NCBI RefSeq assembly: GCF_008729015.1
Contig: NZ_RKSM01000001.1
Span: 2,728,001 to 2,792,000 of the forward strand
Direction of reading: 5' to 3'
Source: Haloarcula sp. CBA1129
GTDB lineage: Archaea; Halobacteriota; Halobacteria; Halobacteriales; Haloarculaceae
Length of the DNA stretch: 64,000 nucleotides
Each line of letters begins with the position of its first letter. The stretch's first letter is position 1. The notes under the pieces were generated by a model, which saw nothing but the letters and a program-made list of their open reading frames with translations, was not told the origin of the DNA and ran no database searches. Positions 52,556 through 62,008 of the stretch are shown here, one piece after another. The position numbers and the translations under genes were made by a program.

Positions 52556-53860
52556 TCACTCGGAGCGCTCGTACGCACCGTCCCGCCGGAGTCGGGCCTG
52601 CTCGCGGACGATAGCCGGCGTCCGACAGCGGCCCGGTTCGCCGGTGACCTGCGGCACGGTGCAGTTGTTACAGCTCTCACACAGCGCGTCCGCGCCGTCG
52701 AGCAGGCGCACGCCGAGCCGCGGCTCCGCGTAGAACGGGCGAGCCATCCCGACTGCGTCGGCGGCGGGGTCGTCCCCACCCGCGCCGAGATACTGGTCAC
52801 AGTCGGCACGCGTTCGAAGCCCGCCCTCTAGCAGGACCGGCACGTCGACGCGCTCGCGGACCGCCCGGCAGAAGTCGGCGTTCCAGCCCGGCTCGTGGCC
52901 GAAGCGGCGGGCCTGTAGTCTGTTGAGTATCCGAACGGCGCGCGCTCGCAGCCGGCCGCCGAAGACTGCCGTGTAGTCGTCCTGCAGGTCGCTTGCATCC
53001 CAGGCGCGGTCTGGGAACGCGCCGCGGACGATGCTCATGTCCCAGAACGCCGACACCGCAACCGGAACGAGCCCGTCGTACCCGATGGCTGCCGCCCGCT
53101 CGGCGATGCTTACGCCATCTGCCCGAGAAAGATACCGTCGGACGAAACGGGGCGCAGCGGTCTCGGCCGGGACCTTCGTGACCAGCGGGACGTCGCCGGC
53201 GTGCTCCCGGACAGCCTCGTGGACCGCTTCGAGAAACCGGACGCCGTCGCGAAACTCATCGTCCCGGCGGTTGTAGAACGGCGAGAGGAACTGCTGAATC
53301 AGGCTCATGTTTGCCGCCGAGAGGTGAATACCGTCGTAGCCCGCGTCGACGGCGTAGCCGGCACACCGCCCGAACTGCTCGGCCAGACTCCACACCTCCT
53401 CAGTCGAGAGCACAGCCGGTTGCAGCGAAATCAGTCCGACCCGGTCGAGTGCCCGGAGCTGCCACGGCGGACGGCTGACAGCGAGCTGGTGCTGGTGCGG
53501 ATGCTGTCGACGATATTCGGCATGCCACGTCGCCATACTCCGGAGGCCGCCGTGGGCCAACTGCAGGAAGATGCGGCCGCCGTGGTCGTGGACAGTGCCG
53601 GTGAGCCGTTCGAGCCGTTCGACGAAGGCCGAGTCGTTGACCCGCGTCATGTTCGGTGCGGCACAGCCGCCGCGGTCGGTGACGATACTTGCCCCTTGAA
53701 AGAGAAGACCGACACCGGAGGCTGCCGTCGGTTCGAGTTCGTCGATGAGCATGTCGACGGCTGCCTCGCCGTTGCCGGCACACTCCAGTACCGGTGCGCG
53801 GTACAGTCGGTTGGGGACCTCGACGCCGCCAATTGATAGCGGCGTCTCAAGCGTGGTCAC
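52556..53860 (-). CDS. Old Yellow Enzyme-family NADH:flavin oxidoreductase
   Basis: 434-aa FMN-dependent TIM-barrel reductase of activated alkenes. RLYRAPVLECAGNGEAAVD, FLQLAHGGLRS, and DGIHLSAANMSLIQQFLSPF with NRRDDEF (catalytic core and phosphate loop; the usual H-G-A-N-type motif reads HLSAANMS). A C-terminal cysteine cluster CESCNNCTVPQVTGEPGRC resembles the Fe-S segment of 2,4-dienoyl-CoA-reductase-like members. The upstream 72-aa gene overlaps its start by 4 bp. Confidence 0.9.
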   Translation of the reverse strand: MTTLETPLSIGGVEVPNRLYRAPVLECAGNGEAAVDMLIDELEPTAASGVGLLFQGASIVTDRGGCAAPNMTRVNDSAFVERLERLTGTVHDHGGRIFLQLAHGGLRSMATWHAEYRRQHPHQHQLAVSRPPWQLRALDRVGLISLQPAVLSTEEVWSLAEQFGRCAGYAVDAGYDGIHLSAANMSLIQQFLSPFYNRRDDEFRDGVRFLEAVHEAVREHAGDVPLVTKVPAETAAPRFVRRYLSRADGVSIAERAAAIGYDGLVPVAVSAFWDMSIVRGAFPDRAWDASDLQDDYTAVFGGRLRARAVRILNRLQARRFGHEPGWNADFCRAVRERVDVPVLLEGGLRTRADCDQYLGAGGDDPAADAVGMARPFYAEPRLGVRLLDGADALCESCNNCTVPQVTGEPGRCRTPAIVREQARLRRDGAYERSE

Positions 53861-54075
53861 GACTGCTCGCGGTCGTCGAACATCGTCTCCGGACGGGCGC
53901 TGTGGTCAATCGCAGTCGAGAGGCCTTCGGCGGGTGGAGCAGCGCTGCCGTACTCGTCTGCCAGTTCCGCCACGCGGACCGGGTACGCGGCCCCGCCGGT
54001 AGTGCGGTCGACCGTCGTCTCGACCCGGCGAGCGCGCTCACTGGCCCGCCGCCGTTCCGTCCGCTGTAGTTTCAT
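53857..54075 (-). CDS. 72-aa protein overlapping the flavoenzyme gene
   Basis: MKLQRTERRRASERARRVET then GGAAYPVRVAELADEYGSAA. Basic N-terminus, acidic C-terminus; no family recognised. Its stop overlaps the ATG of the flavoenzyme (ATGA), so they are co-translated. ATG 54075 chosen; the open frame reaches 54168 but those residues lie in the convergent-free spacer and look non-coding. Confidence 0.55.
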   Translation of the reverse strand: MKLQRTERRRASERARRVETTVDRTTGGAAYPVRVAELADEYGSAAPPAEGLSTAIDHSARPETMFDDREQS

Positions 54076-54112
54076 GTGTATTACTACCATAGAAGTCGGC
54101 AAAATTCTATCG

Positions 54113-54640
54113 CTACTTTTCGACCGGCAACAGTGCGACACGCTCCCGGACAGCGTCGGGAAGCCCACCTGCTGTCGCGGCGAGTTCGGTGTCGGTCACG
54201 TCGAAAAACGACCGGACGCAGTCCTCGTCGTACTCGCCCAATGTGGACGTAGCCGTAAGCTCCTCGAAAACGTCGTCCGCGGCTGCTTCGATACTGGCTC
54301 GGCCGTCTTTTCCTACGTGAGAGTTCCCTGTTTCAGAGTCGACGACGACCGCGACGATGGGACAGGTCCCCTCGCTGACGCCCATTGTCAACGCCCGGTT
54401 GATCTGGCGGCGGCCGGCCGCGTACAGCAGTATCTCGACACCGAAGTCGTCGGCGATGGCGTCACCCCGAGCGCGGGCCCGCGTGGCGAGGTCGACGGCC
54501 AGTTCGAGGTGGGCGCGGTCCGCGACGTAGCGGGCGTCGAACGCCTGTACGGTGACGCCGTAGCGGTCACCGATTGCACTGAGTGTCTCCACGAACGCCC
54601 CCACGTCATCGATATCAGCAGTGCCCTCAATGACCTCCAT
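54113..54640 (-). CDS. KEOPS complex subunit Cgi121
   Basis: 175 aa. DIDDVGAFVETLSAIGDRYG, AHLELAVDLATRARARGD, LLYAAGRRQINRALTMGVSE and IVAVVVDSETG fit the archaeal Cgi121/DUF509 family, the tRNA-binding accessory subunit of KEOPS that helps place the t6A37 modification. Starts with ATG overlapping the stop region of hel308 by one base (shared base at 54640). KEOPS catalytic genes (kae1-bud32) are not in this window. Confidence 0.85.
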   Translation of the reverse strand: MEVIEGTADIDDVGAFVETLSAIGDRYGVTVQAFDARYVADRAHLELAVDLATRARARGDAIADDFGVEILLYAAGRRQINRALTMGVSEGTCPIVAVVVDSETGNSHVGKDGRASIEAAADDVFEELTATSTLGEYDEDCVRSFFDVTDTELAATAGGLPDAVRERVALLPVEK

Positions 54641-57042
54641 CAGAAATCACCCAGACTGGACTGGTCGTCGTTAGCTGTCGATTCGGCGCTCGTGTCTGCT
54701 TCTGAACCGTCATCGAGGTCGACGGAGACGTCAGGCGCGGGCTCGATGCCCTCCATCGACGGGTCCCGGTGACCCGCGTTCTCCAGCACGTTCTCGGCCG
54801 TCTTCCGGCGACCCCGAAGCGCCGCCAGCACGACCGACTTATCAGCGTCCCGGAGTTCGGCGCGGTCAGTGATTCCGGCCTGAAACAGCCGACGTGCGCG
54901 CTTTCGACCGACGCCGCGGACGCCGGCCAGATCGACCAGTTCTTCGCGGACGCCGTGTTCGACGCGGATTCGGGCCTCGCTGATCGCCCGTGCGGCGTCC
55001 AAGTCGACCTCGCTGGCCAGCGATTCCGCGGCCCCGAGCAGCCACTGGGCCGTCTCGACCTTCCCGCGGATGTCGCCCGGCCCAACGCCGTAGCGCTCGG
55101 TGATAGTCGCCTCGTCGACCTCTGTGGCCCAGTCTTCGAGCAGGCGGGCGGTTTTCAGCGCCGAGAGCCAGTCCTCGAAGCGGCCCTCCTCGAACTCCGA
55201 CGGCGTCGGGCCGAGCAGTTCGTCCTCGCGCTCGAACAGTTCCATCTCGTACTCCTCGCGGTCGCCCGAACGGAGATATAGCTGGTACATATCCGGCGTA
55301 CGCGAGACGAGATGGTACAGTCCCAGCGCGGAGATGTCGTCCGGGTCTCTGTTGGCATCGTCGCTCCCGTCAGCGTCTTCGGCCAGTTCGTTAGCGGTGG
55401 TGAAGCCGCTGTCTGCCGGCGGTTCCGCGGGCGCGTCAGCCGGTGACCCGCTGGCAGAGGTGCTGTCGCTGGCCCCTCGCTCCCAGTCACGGAGGCCGTC
55501 GACGATTTCGGCGGCGCTCATCGGGTCCAGATAGAGCCGCGAGACGGTGTGGCCCAGCGACGTGGCGTCCAGCTCACCCCCTTCGATTTCGAGGAAGTCG
55601 TTCCGCTGGAGATACGTGAGCACATCGTCGACCACCCGTTCGAGCTGGCCGCTGTCGTCAGTCTGGCTGGCGTACAGCGTCTGTTCGAGGAACTCCAGCA
55701 GGCCCTCTCGCGACCGTGCGAAGCCGGAGGCGACGGTCGCGAGGATGTGGGTCCGCAGGGCCGGCTCGGCCGCGAGTTTCGACCGGACCGGCTCCGGGTC
55801 GGCCCAGACGTACCGCTCGAACAGTTCATCCACCTCGTCGTGGCTGGAGGCGATGAGGACCGCCTCGCCGTAGGGGTCGAGCCCCGGGCGGCCAGCCCGC
55901 CCCATCATCTGATGCACTTCGAGCACCGATAGCGGGGCCATGCCGCCGGCCGAGCCATCGTAGCGCCGCCAGTCGCGGACGACGACGCGACGGGAGGGCG
56001 TGTTGACGCCGGCCGCGAGCGTCGGCGTCGCACAGACGACCTTCACCAGCCGGTCCCGGAAGGCGTCCTCGACGAGTTCGCGGTGGCCGCGAGAGAGGCC
56101 GGCGTGGTGGAACGCCGCCCCGTCGGCGACGGCGTCCGCGAGGTCGTCGCTCGTCTCCGTATCGCTCACGTCGCGGATTTCCTCGGCAATGTCGGCCAGT
56201 TGGGCCCGCTCCTCGGCGGTGAGATGGGGCCGAACAGTGTTTGCGAGCCGACCCGCCGCCGCCTCGGCGTTGCGCCGGGAGTTGACGAACACCAGCGTCG
56301 ATCCGTCGTCTTCCAGCGTGTCCCGGACGATGGCCGCGGTCTGTTTCTCGTTGTTCTGCACAGAGAGGCGCTGCTGGCTCCCGTCTTCGAGATGCAGCGC
56401 CTGCCCGTAGTGGACCCCCTTCTGGAGGTCGATGGGCCGCCAGTCCGAGTCGACGAGGCCCGCGTCGAGCCACGTCGCCAGCGCCTCCGCGTTGCCGATG
56501 GTCGCCGACAGCGCGACGGTCTGTAGGTCGGGGTTGAGCCGCCGGAGTTTCGCCAGCGTCACCTCAAGCGTCGGCCCGCGCTCGCCGTCGTCGACGAGGT
56601 GGACCTCGTCGGTGACGACGCAGGTGAGGTCTTCAATCCAAGGGGCGTCGTTGCGGACCAGCGAATCCACCTTCTCGCTGGTCGCGACGACGATGTCCTT
56701 GTCGGCGAGCCAGCCGCCTTCAGACTCGTAGTTGCCCGTCGAAACGCCGATGTCGAGGCCGTACTGCTCGAACTCCTCGAAGTCGGCCTGCTTCTCGCTG
56801 GCCAGCGCCCGAAGCGGGACGATGTACAGCGCCGTCCCACCGCGGGCGACCGAGGAGAGCATCGCTAGTTCCGCGATGAGCGTCTTCCCGCTCGCCGTCG
56901 GAATCGATGCGACCAGATTCTCTCCCTCGGTGACCCCGGCCTCGACGGCCTCGGCCTGAGGCGGATACAGCTCCTCGATACCGTCATCGCGCAGGTGGTC
57001 CGGGAGCCAGTCGGGCACGCCCGGCAGGTCCGCAACGTCCAT
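54640..57042 (-). CDS. hel308: ATP-dependent DNA helicase Hel308
   Basis: 800-aa SF2 Ski2-like 3'-5' helicase acting at stalled forks. Walker A IPTASGKT (about 47-54), DEVH (145-148), [44 protein letters not shown], winged-helix and ratchet domains, and a C-terminal HhH ([18 protein letters not shown]). The very end, QSSLGDF, matches the PCNA-interacting QxxLxxF box. Stop overlaps the Cgi121 start, so the two are co-translated. Confidence 0.96.
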   Translation of the reverse strand: MDVADLPGVPDWLPDHLRDDGIEELYPPQAEAVEAGVTEGENLVASIPTASGKTLIAELAMLSSVARGGTALYIVPLRALASEKQADFEEFEQYGLDIGVSTGNYESEGGWLADKDIVVATSEKVDSLVRNDAPWIEDLTCVVTDEVHLVDDGERGPTLEVTLAKLRRLNPDLQTVALSATIGNAEALATWLDAGLVDSDWRPIDLQKGVHYGQALHLEDGSQQRLSVQNNEKQTAAIVRDTLEDDGSTLVFVNSRRNAEAAAGRLANTVRPHLTAEERAQLADIAEEIRDVSDTETSDDLADAVADGAAFHHAGLSRGHRELVEDAFRDRLVKVVCATPTLAAGVNTPSRRVVVRDWRRYDGSAGGMAPLSVLEVHQMMGRAGRPGLDPYGEAVLIASSHDEVDELFERYVWADPEPVRSKLAAEPALRTHILATVASGFARSREGLLEFLEQTLYASQTDDSGQLERVVDDVLTYLQRNDFLEIEGGELDATSLGHTVSRLYLDPMSAAEIVDGLRDWERGASDSTSASGSPADAPAEPPADSGFTTANELAEDADGSDDANRDPDDISALGLYHLVSRTPDMYQLYLRSGDREEYEMELFEREDELLGPTPSEFEEGRFEDWLSALKTARLLEDWATEVDEATITERYGVGPGDIRGKVETAQWLLGAAESLASEVDLDAARAISEARIRVEHGVREELVDLAGVRGVGRKRARRLFQAGITDRAELRDADKSVVLAALRGRRKTAENVLENAGHRDPSMEGIEPAPDVSVDLDDGSEADTSAESTANDDQSSLGDF

Positions 57043-57067
57043 TACACCCCGATTGGGTCCTGTCCCG

Positions 57068-57074
57068 ATTTAAA
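57068..57074 (-). promoter_or_regulatory. TATA-like box of hel308
   Basis: TTTAAAT (minus strand), 26-32 bp upstream of the hel308 ATG. Confidence 0.45.
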
Positions 57075-57157
57075 CTGTCGCACTGCCACCGCTTCGGTTC
57101 GCTTGGCCGTCGAGCGCCGAGGGGAACGCCTTTGCCCGCGAGCGGCCAACACGAGGT

Positions 57158-57403
57158 ATGCGAGTCGAATACGAGTATGACACCTGTATCGGTATGTTCC
57201 AGTGTGTCGCCGAGTGGGACGCCTTCGAGCGCGACGAGGACGCCGGCAAGGCGGTGCTGGCGGACAGCGAGGAACAAGAAGCGGACGTGTTCGTTCGAGA
57301 GGTCCCCGACGACGCCGAACTGGACGCGAAGTTCGCCGCCCGGACCTGTCCGGTCGACGCCATCACAATCTACGACGACGACGGCGAACAGCTCATTCCC
57401 TGA
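57158..57403 (+). CDS. Three-cysteine ferredoxin-like protein
   Basis: 81 aa. YEYDTCIGMFQCVAEWDAF and ARTCPVDAITIYDDDG are the ferredoxin cluster segments, but only Cys10, Cys16 and Cys64 are present in place of the usual CxxCxxCxxxCP. A [3Fe-4S] or Asp-ligated cluster is likely. Divergent from hel308 and convergent with the MaoC-like gene, whose end it overlaps by 11 bp. Confidence 0.8.
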   Translation: MRVEYEYDTCIGMFQCVAEWDAFERDEDAGKAVLADSEEQEADVFVREVPDDAELDAKFAARTCPVDAITIYDDDGEQLIP

Positions 57404-57839
57404 TTATTCCTTCGACAGTCGCTTCGAGCACGACGGTTCCGGCGGTAGCACCATCTTCCAAGGTCGTGGCTGCTGTGTCGGCCTGACCGGATTCATCGCC
57501 GCGGTTGACGCGCCGAACAACCACATCACCGACCAGAGCGACGCCGGCGTCTGCACGCGGGGCAACGCTCTCGACGGTCAGTTCACAGACAAGCGTTTCG
57601 CCGGTGTACACCGGACGCTGGAACTGCAGTTCCATCCGCGAGGCGAGCACTTCCAAGTCGCCGCCGATGCTGGTCAGCAGTGACGCGGTGAGCAGCCCCT
57701 GAACCATCCGCCGGCCGTCTCCAGCAGGCTCCGTGTGGCGAGGCTGGTCGTCTCCGGAGAGAGCGGCGAACTGGTCGACGTCTTCGGGCCGGAACGTCCG
57801 GGTTTCGGTGAACGTCTCGCCGACTTCGACGGGAGGCAT
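57393..57839 (-). CDS. MaoC-like hot-dog hydratase
   Basis: 148 aa. MPPVEVGETFTETRTFRPED is a typical MaoC N-terminus; SGDDQPRHTEPAGD keeps the Asp and His of the hydratase motif and MVQGLLTASLLTSIGG follows. Second PhaJ-like protein of the window but not in the PHA operon. ATG 57839 is the natural start; the frame continues far upstream through antisense sequence of the MATE gene and is rejected. Confidence 0.82.
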   Translation of the reverse strand: MPPVEVGETFTETRTFRPEDVDQFAALSGDDQPRHTEPAGDGRRMVQGLLTASLLTSIGGDLEVLASRMELQFQRPVYTGETLVCELTVESVAPRADAGVALVGDVVVRRVNRGDESGQADTAATTLEDGATAGTVVLEATVEGIIRE

Positions 57840-57923
57840 ATGCCCGGGGTGTCGGCGCTCTACGGCAAAAACCCACGGCCTCGTCCGAAACCCACAGGGA
57901 GCTGGGACCCCGAGACATCGGCG

Positions 57924-59393
57924 ATGGCGAATGGTGGTCCCCTCCGCCGTCTGCTGACTGCGTTCCCCGCGATGCTGGCCAGTGCAGGGCTCGTCGACCG
58001 AGAGAAGGCGACCGCCGCGACCGACCTCGCCGCGCCGGTAATGGTCACAGGTGGCCTCCGTATCCTCCTCCGACTCGCCGACTTCCTGATGGTCGGTCTG
58101 GCGCTCGGTGATGCAGCCATCGCCGGCCTCGAACTCGGCTTCCAGTACTATTTCGTCGGGTTCGGGCTCTCGCTTGCGGTGTCCTCCGGGACGATCAGCG
58201 TCGTCTCGCGGCTGCAGGGAGCCGACCAGCCCGAGCGGGCGGATCTCGCCGTCAAACAGTCGCTGTGGCTCGCGTTGCTCATCTCCCTCCCGCTGTCGGC
58301 GCTGTGCTGGCGCTATCCCGAGCTGCTGGTGGGAGTTCTGACCGACGACACGGCGACCATCCGCTTCGGCGCGACGTATCTGGCTATCGTGATGCTCTCG
58401 CTGGCCCCGCGGTTCTGGAGCATGGTCGCCGCCCGCGCGCTGGCGGGCAGCGCCGACACACGAACGCCGATGTACGTCCGCCTGCTCACGCTGCCGACGA
58501 ACGTCCTCCTCAACGCCGTGCTTATCTTCGGCGTCGGCCCGTTCCCCGAACTCGGTATCGCCGGCGCGGCGTGGGGAACGACCATCGCGAACACGCTCGC
58601 GGCGGTGATATTCCTCGGGCTGTTGCTGTCCGGGCGGTACGTCGTCACGCTCCACGCTGGCGGGCCGCAATTCAGTCCCGGGCTCATGCGCGAAATCGTC
58701 CGCGTCGCCCTGCCGCTGTCCGGGATGCGACTGCTCCAGACGTTCGCCCGCTTCCCGTTCCTATTCATCCTGGGCGTGCTGGGGACGCCGACGCTTGCGG
58801 CCTACGCCATCGGTCGCCGGGTCATGCTGCTGGCGCTGATGCCGGCGTGGGGCTATGCGACCGCCGCGTCAACGCTGGTCGGACAGTCGCTGGGGGCCGG
58901 TGACGAGCGGGAAGCGACCGCCTACGGCTGGCAGACGCTCCGAGTCGCTCTTGCCGTCCAGCTCGTCGTGGCACTCCTGCTCGTGATGTTCGCCCGGCCC
59001 ATCGTTTCTCTGTTCGGAACTGCCTACCCCGACTTGGCGGCGGCGTTCGTCCGCGTCTTCGGCCTGCTCGTCGCCGGCTTCTCCATCTCTCGGACGATGC
59101 GGGGCAGTCTTCGGGGAGCCGGCGACACCCGCTGGCCGCTGTACGGGACATTTCTGGGCGGCTACTGCTACCGGCTCCCGGTGGCTGCTCTCGCCCTGCC
59201 GTCGTCGTTCGTCGTGACAATCCCCGTTCTCGGCATCGCCGTCTCGCCGGGGCTCGGACTCGGACTTCCTGCCATCTTCGCCGCGCTCGTCGGTGATTTC
59301 TACCTGAAAGCCGCGGTCAACGCGGGCCGATTCTGGTCGGGCGGATGGCGCGACGTGGCCAGACAGTCGGGCGTCGGTGCGGCCGACGACTGA
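57924..59393 (+). CDS. MATE-family multidrug/sodium exporter
   Basis: 489 aa, about twelve membrane spans. ATDLAAPVMVTGGLRILLRLAD, FQYYFVGFGLSLAVSSGTIS, GIAGAAWGTTIANTLAAVIF and SLRGAGDTRWPLYGTFLGGY are MATE-type helices. Expected to expel cationic compounds in exchange for Na+ or H+; substrates unknown. ATG 57924 chosen; an ATG at 57840 would touch the divergent MaoC gene's start, leaving no promoter. Confidence 0.9.
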   Translation: MANGGPLRRLLTAFPAMLASAGLVDREKATAATDLAAPVMVTGGLRILLRLADFLMVGLALGDAAIAGLELGFQYYFVGFGLSLAVSSGTISVVSRLQGADQPERADLAVKQSLWLALLISLPLSALCWRYPELLVGVLTDDTATIRFGATYLAIVMLSLAPRFWSMVAARALAGSADTRTPMYVRLLTLPTNVLLNAVLIFGVGPFPELGIAGAAWGTTIANTLAAVIFLGLLLSGRYVVTLHAGGPQFSPGLMREIVRVALPLSGMRLLQTFARFPFLFILGVLGTPTLAAYAIGRRVMLLALMPAWGYATAASTLVGQSLGAGDEREATAYGWQTLRVALAVQLVVALLLVMFARPIVSLFGTAYPDLAAAFVRVFGLLVAGFSISRTMRGSLRGAGDTRWPLYGTFLGGYCYRLPVAALALPSSFVVTIPVLGIAVSPGLGLGLPAIFAALVGDFYLKAAVNAGRFWSGGWRDVARQSGVGAADD

Positions 59394-59431
59394 CGCCCGA
59401 CGGACGTCTCACGGCTCCGCGTCCGATCGTA

Positions 59432-59818
59432 TCACTCGACCTGTGCGACCGCCTCGACCTCGACGACAGCCTCCGGTGTGGCCAGCCCGCTCACTTCGAC
59501 CATCGTCGCCACGGGGCGGACATCGCCGAAGAACTCGCTGTGGGCCTCGCCGACCCGTTCCTGATCGTCGATGTCGGTGACGTACATCCGCGTCTGGACC
59601 ACGTCCTCGATAGCGGCGTCGAGGTCTGTGAGCGCATCCGCAACGATACCGAAGGCGTGTTGCGTCTGTTCGTACGGGTCACCCGGCGCGACGACCTCGC
59701 CATCGTCGTCCGTGGCGATGGTGCCGGCGACACGAACAGTGTCACCCGCACGGATCGCCCGCGAGTAGCCGACCTGCTGTTCCCAGTCGGTGGCCGTCGA
59801 AACGCGTTCGCGGCGCAT
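59432..59818 (-). CDS. RidA/YjgF-family protein
   Basis: 128 aa. GYSRAIRAGDTVRVAGTIAT, FGIVADALTDLDAAIEDVVQ with TRMYVTDIDD, and VRPVATMVEVSGLATPEAVV EVEA fit the RidA fold; TRMYVTD contains the conserved active-site Arg. RidA deaminates reactive imine intermediates. ATG 59818 chosen (MRRERVSTATDWE); the upstream open frame has no family sequence. Confidence 0.88.
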   Translation of the reverse strand: MRRERVSTATDWEQQVGYSRAIRAGDTVRVAGTIATDDDGEVVAPGDPYEQTQHAFGIVADALTDLDAAIEDVVQTRMYVTDIDDQERVGEAHSEFFGDVRPVATMVEVSGLATPEAVVEVEAVAQVE

Positions 59819-59889
59819 ACCCGGTAGATGTACCAGACCCCCAAAACCGTTTCTCAAGTTTTAATGTCCGGCCCGAGATACCCATTCCC

Positions 59890-59985
59890 ATGAGCAAGGC
59901 CACGAAAATCGTCCTCGGAACCATCGGCGTGTCAGCACTGCTGTCGATCGGCATCGTCATCAACCTCGTCCTGTTCTCGGCGTAG
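59890..59985 (+). CDS. 31-aa single-span membrane microprotein
   Basis: MSKATKIVLGTIGVSALLSI then GIVINLVLFSA: a basic N-terminus and one membrane span. Its TAG is directly followed by the next gene's ATG (59986), with zero spacing, so coupled translation is likely. GC-ending codons look genuine. Function unknown. Confidence 0.6.
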   Translation: MSKATKIVLGTIGVSALLSIGIVINLVLFSA

Positions 59986-60771
59986 ATGTTCACCGAGCGT
60001 TCACTGACCGGCGAGCTGCCGGCAGTACGTGAGGCATACGCCCCGGAGACGCTCGTACTGAACTGCGACCGCGACTTCGAGACGCTGGACCCCGCGGTCG
60101 CCGAGGAACTCCTGCTGGTGACCGACGGCCTCGATCAGGTGTCCTACGACGGCGCGTGGCTGCCGACGACGGCTCCAGAGGTGCTACAGGAGTACATCGG
60201 GAACGACCTCACCATCGGGATGCCGGGCGACGGCGGCGTCGCTTGGACGCGCCAGACAGTCCCGCCCTGCGTGTTCGTCAAGCCGCGACTGGAGACCTCG
60301 CCGGACCCCTTCGTCTCGTTTCTCGTCGCTGAGGCGCTGGTCGAGGTCAGCCTCGACGAACCCGAGCATTTTCTTGGCTTTTTCGCCGAGCAGTACCCGG
60401 CGTTCGTGACCGCTACCGAGGAGCATCTCGACGCGAACGCCCGGTACCAGCTCGCAGCAGCAATGTACACCGCGTATCTGGGCCTGCAGACTCGTTCGGA
60501 GTTCACCGACTGGGCCGACGACTATCCCGACCTGTACGCGGCGTGGGACGACGCCGGCGAGCGGCTACAGCCCCGACTCGGCGACCTCCCCAGCGAGATC
60601 GCACAGGGCCAGACAGAGTTCGCCGCGGCCGCCGAACTCGCCTGCAGCGGCATCAAACACGGACTCGACCTGCCCGCGCCGTTTGCCGCGCTCGACACCG
60701 ACGCGTATCTGGAGTACGGCGCTGACTACGCCGTCCAGTGGGCCGAGACGACCTTCGAGAAGATGGAGTGA
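59986..60771 (+). CDS. Conserved haloarchaeal protein of unknown function
   Basis: 261 aa, not recognised. MFTERSLTGELPAVREAYAP, LVTDGLDQVSYDGAWLP, IGMPGDGGVAWTRQT, then a helical C-terminal half (FLGFFAEQYPAFVTATEEH, LQTRSEFTDWADDYPDLYAA, AAAELACSGIKHGLDLPAPF). Soluble, acidic, no signal peptide. Forms a tight pair with the upstream microprotein. Confidence 0.65.
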   Translation: MFTERSLTGELPAVREAYAPETLVLNCDRDFETLDPAVAEELLLVTDGLDQVSYDGAWLPTTAPEVLQEYIGNDLTIGMPGDGGVAWTRQTVPPCVFVKPRLETSPDPFVSFLVAEALVEVSLDEPEHFLGFFAEQYPAFVTATEEHLDANARYQLAAAMYTAYLGLQTRSEFTDWADDYPDLYAAWDDAGERLQPRLGDLPSEIAQGQTEFAAAAELACSGIKHGLDLPAPFAALDTDAYLEYGADYAVQWAETTFEKME

Positions 60772-60795
60772 GTAGTTGCGTTAGAACACGTTGTA

Positions 60796-61923
60796 TTACA
60801 GCCGCTCCAGCACCGCATCAGCGTCGTAGTTGAGCGTCAATTCCCGCGAGCGACCGCGTCCCTCGACGTCGGTGTACTCGGCGTCGATGATGTCGAGCTG
60901 GTCGAGCTTGTTGATTATTTCCGAGTAGCGGGTGTAGCCAAGGTCTGTCTGCTCGGAGAAGGCGTCGTAGATGTCGCCGGCCTGCTGGCCGTCGTGGGCG
61001 GCGATGACCTCCACGAGCGCGGTTTCCGAGTCCGACAGCTCCCGCAGCCGCCGGGAGAGGTGGACGTATTTTGACTTGTCGTAGGCCGCCTCGACGTCCT
61101 CGGTTTCGACGGCGCGGGAGGCGCGCATCTCGGCGTTCATCCCGGCCCGGCGCAGGAGGTCGATACCGACCCGGAGGTCCCCGCCCTGCTCCTCGGTCAG
61201 TTCGGCGACGCGGTCTAACACTGTGGGACCGACGACGTCCTCGTTGAACCCCCGCTCGACGCGCTCGCTGAGTATATCTGCGATTTCGGCCTGCCCGTAG
61301 GTATTGAAATACACCTCTTCGGGCCGGAACACCGACTGGACACGCGTGTCGAGCGCGTCGATGGCGTCCAGTTCCATATCCGAGGAGACACAGATGACGC
61401 CGATTTTCGCGCCCGAGTGGGCCTCGTGGGCGCGCAACAGCGAGTACAGGGTGTCGCTGGCTTCGCTCTCGTAGAACAGGTAGTTCACGTCGTCTAAGGC
61501 GACGACGAGCACCTCGTCTTCCTCGACCAGCTTATCGGTGATCTGGGAGAACAGCTTCTTGAAGGAGATGCCCGAGGACGGTGGCTCGTAGTCAAATATC
61601 TCGGCGAACAGCCGCGAGAAGACGGCATAGCGTGTCGAGTCCATCTGGCAGTTCACACGCACAGTCTTCACGTCCGTCTGGGCGGTGAGTTCGTCGAACA
61701 GGATCTGGACGGCCGTCGTCTTCCCGGTCCCCGGTGGCCCGCGAGCGATAACGTTGAGCGGGCGCGATCCCCGAACGGCCGGCCGGAGTGCGTACTTCAG
61801 CGTCTCCATCTGGGTGTCCCGGTGTTTGAACGTCTCCGGGAGCCAGTCGATTTCGAAGACGTGTTCGTCCCGAAAGACGGACTCGTCCCAGCCGAGCATC
61901 CGGTCCTCGGGGTCGTCGCTCAT
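60796..61923 (-). CDS. Orc1/Cdc6-family ATPase
   Basis: 375 aa. Walker A RGPPGTGKTT at about 61-70, Walker B LVVALDDVNYL, sensor ICVSSDMELDAID, and a C-terminal winged helix (GQQAGDIYDAFSEQTDLGYT then RYSEIINKLDQL). Belongs to the archaeal Orc/Cdc6 family, several copies of which exist per haloarchaeal genome. No ORB cluster or AT-rich stretch flanks it, so it is probably not an origin-linked initiator. ATG 61923 chosen over GTG 61932. Confidence 0.9.
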   Translation of the reverse strand: MSDDPEDRMLGWDESVFRDEHVFEIDWLPETFKHRDTQMETLKYALRPAVRGSRPLNVIARGPPGTGKTTAVQILFDELTAQTDVKTVRVNCQMDSTRYAVFSRLFAEIFDYEPPSSGISFKKLFSQITDKLVEEDEVLVVALDDVNYLFYESEASDTLYSLLRAHEAHSGAKIGVICVSSDMELDAIDALDTRVQSVFRPEEVYFNTYGQAEIADILSERVERGFNEDVVGPTVLDRVAELTEEQGGDLRVGIDLLRRAGMNAEMRASRAVETEDVEAAYDKSKYVHLSRRLRELSDSETALVEVIAAHDGQQAGDIYDAFSEQTDLGYTRYSEIINKLDQLDIIDAEYTDVEGRGRSRELTLNYDADAVLERL

Positions 61924-62008
61924 CACTTTCACCGAGCTTCGCAGCCCACTTAACCATTTGCCACAGCTTCACGCGCAGTGACAGATACGCGGCGTCTCGG
62001 GTCAGTCG

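Noticed and set aside
61924-62008. Possible replication origin next to the Orc/Cdc6 gene
   Set aside because: Only 85 bp, not AT-rich, no repeated ORB elements.
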